Origin: Anaerolineales bacterium UBA2029
GTDB taxonomy: Bacteria; Chloroflexota; Anaerolineae; Aggregatilineales; Aggregatilineaceae
Direction: 5' to 3'
Assembly (NCBI GenBank): GCA_002332795.1
Contig: DDBP01000346.1
Coordinates: 1 to 13,864, forward strand
Length of the DNA stretch: 13,864 bases
Part shown: positions 12,993 to 13,864 of the stretch, piece by piece
Numbering within the stretch: the first letter of the stretch is position 1
Layout: the number at the start of each line of letters is the position of its first letter
Position numbers and translations under genes: made by a program
The notes under the pieces: generated by a model
What the model was told of the DNA's origin: nothing
Databases searched by the model: none
What the model saw: the letters and a program-made list of their open reading frames with translations, nothing else

Positions 12993-13864
12993 TCAGAAGC
13001 GCGCGCGGATGAAGTCCAGCACCACCGGATCGAGCCAGTGCGGATCGTCTGGTGTCCAGCGTTCTTCCAGGTTTTCCGTGCCCACGAAGCGCCAGAACGC
13101 CGCAATGGATGTCTCGTCCCATTGCCCGTTGACCGGCCCCTGATAGTAGCCGTGACGGGCGAGCATGGCCTGCAGTTCGCGGGCCAGCGTCGTGTCAATG
13201 GGCAGTCGCGCGTCGGGTGGAGTCGAGCCGAAATAGAGGCGGTGCAGGTCGAGCAGTTCGGCCAGCCGGTTGACCGGGTCCGGGTGATCGTCCACGCGCA
13301 GGTCGAGGTAGCGATTATTGTCCCCGCCGTAGCCGCCGTTCGGCTTCACCACCAGCAGCGCCGCCGACTGTTTGCCACGCCGATCGCCACCCGCCGCGTC
13401 CCCCGCCCGCAGAGCGGCCAGCAGTCGCCCGGCCAGGTCGCCAGAGGTCGTTTCGAAGGCTGACGCCATGGCGTCGAGCGTCTCCGGCCCGGTGAGGATG
13501 TTGCCCTGGCAGGTGTAGCCCTGCCCCAGCCGATGCCCCGCCCAGGGCAGGCATTCTTCGCCGGTGAAAGCGGCGGCGCGCCCCTGTGCATCTACCAGCC
13601 CGATCTGCCGGTGCGCGCGCTGCGGATCGTCGCGCAGCAGCCGCTCCAGCGCCTCGTCGGCGCTCAACCCCGCCGCCAGCAGCTCCAGCCCCTGCGGACC
13701 GGCGAAGCCCACCGGCGCCCCGGTGATCCGCTCCACAACCTCGGCCGGTGCCATCTCCACGGCCACCCCGCCCAGCGCCCGCTCCAGTTTGGCCTCGTTC
13801 AGATCCCGGTCTCCGCGCACCAGCGCGGCCACCACGTCGCCATCCTGTGTGCAATAAAGCAGCG
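12993..13864 (-). CDS. Chimeric frame: prolyl-tRNA synthetase editing-domain fragment joined to DUF1028 C-terminal part (partial, runs off right edge)
   Basis: The frame is open to the right edge (upstream residues read LLYCTQDGDV), so the true start is outside and the GTG at 13835 is only internal. Numbering from that GTG, residues 1-49 match the YbaK-like insertion domain of prolyl-tRNA synthetase: VRGDRDLNEAKLERALG, then an acidic stretch and ITGAPVGFAGP. From about residue 47 the sequence is the middle and end of a DUF1028 (Ntn-hydrolase-like) protein: LLAAGLSADEALERLL, AAAFTGEECLPWAGHR, GNILTGPE, AAGGDRRGKQSAALLV, YLDLRVDDHPDP and LLDLHRLYFG. A C-terminal peptidoglycan-binding-like domain (about 213-280, LARHGYYQGPVNGQWD) follows. 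The switch is at GPQGLE (13683-13700), a stretch plausible in both families. In this frame the synthetase lacks motif 3 and the anticodon-binding domain, and the DUF1028 part lacks its N-terminal third, so neither half would be a complete enzyme. It may be a real fusion, a pseudogene or an assembly chimera. Confidence 0.75.
   Translation of the reverse strand, partial: LLYCTQDGDVVAALVRGDRDLNEAKLERALGGVAVEMAPAEVVERITGAPVGFAGPQGLELLAAGLSADEALERLLRDDPQRAHRQIGLVDAQGRAAAFTGEECLPWAGHRLGQGYTCQGNILTGPETLDAMASAFETTSGDLAGRLLAALRAGDAAGGDRRGKQSAALLVVKPNGGYGGDNNRYLDLRVDDHPDPVNRLAELLDLHRLYFGSTPPDARLPIDTTLARELQAMLARHGYYQGPVNGQWDETSIAAFWRFVGTENLEERWTPDDPHWLDPVVLDFIRARF

Noticed and set aside
13833..13835. 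GTG at 13835 as the start of the rightmost gene
   Set aside because: The frame is open to the window edge and the residues before the GTG still look like the prolyl-tRNA synthetase editing domain, so the gene begins outside.

Overview
The window is GC-rich, gene-dense bacterial DNA. The gene content (YfhO-type and GT-C-like polytopic membrane proteins, a DUF1028 protein, a membrane-anchored NACHT/HEAT protein) and the dispersed CCTCACCCCC...GGGGGTGAGG hairpin repeats suggest a Chloroflexota-like genome. That assignment is inference; there is no rRNA or other marker here to prove it.

Layout. (1) 39-1172 (+): a polytopic membrane protein of cell-surface glycan type, bracketed by two short arrays of 7-bp tandem repeats. 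(2) 1195-9354 (-): four overlapping large membrane-protein genes, transcribed from right to left. They form two copies of a two-gene module: a GT-C-like protein (7687-9354, then 3620-5482), each followed by a YfhO-type protein (5475-7712, then 1195-3627). They probably act together on lipid-linked sugars at the cell surface. (3) 9355-9681: a divergent control region with a large palindromic repeat, a good sigma-70-type promoter and two operator-like sites. (4) 9682-12990 (+): a two-gene operon of a coiled-coil/zinc-ribbon protein and a membrane-anchored NACHT NTPase with C-terminal HEAT repeats. (5) 12993 to the right edge (-): an open frame that starts as a prolyl-tRNA synthetase editing-domain fragment and switches in frame, at a shared GPQGLE stretch, to the C-terminal part of a DUF1028 protein with a peptidoglycan-binding-like tail.

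The most unusual feature is that the membrane-protein operon is seeded with palindromic repeat elements that are translated as part of the proteins. Two copies of one ~90-bp family (4683-4775 and 6934-7023) sit in opposite orientations in two different genes. Each is a multiple of 3 long, each is open in the frame used, and each begins Pro-His and ends Glu-Val. Two smaller palindromes of other types lie in frame in the YfhO-type genes (2608-2637 and about 6260-6300). A larger, related-looking element (9388-9510) sits in the promoter region. The within-operon paralogues act as a built-in control: the GT-C-like paralogue lacks about 81 residues that its partner carries around the repeat.
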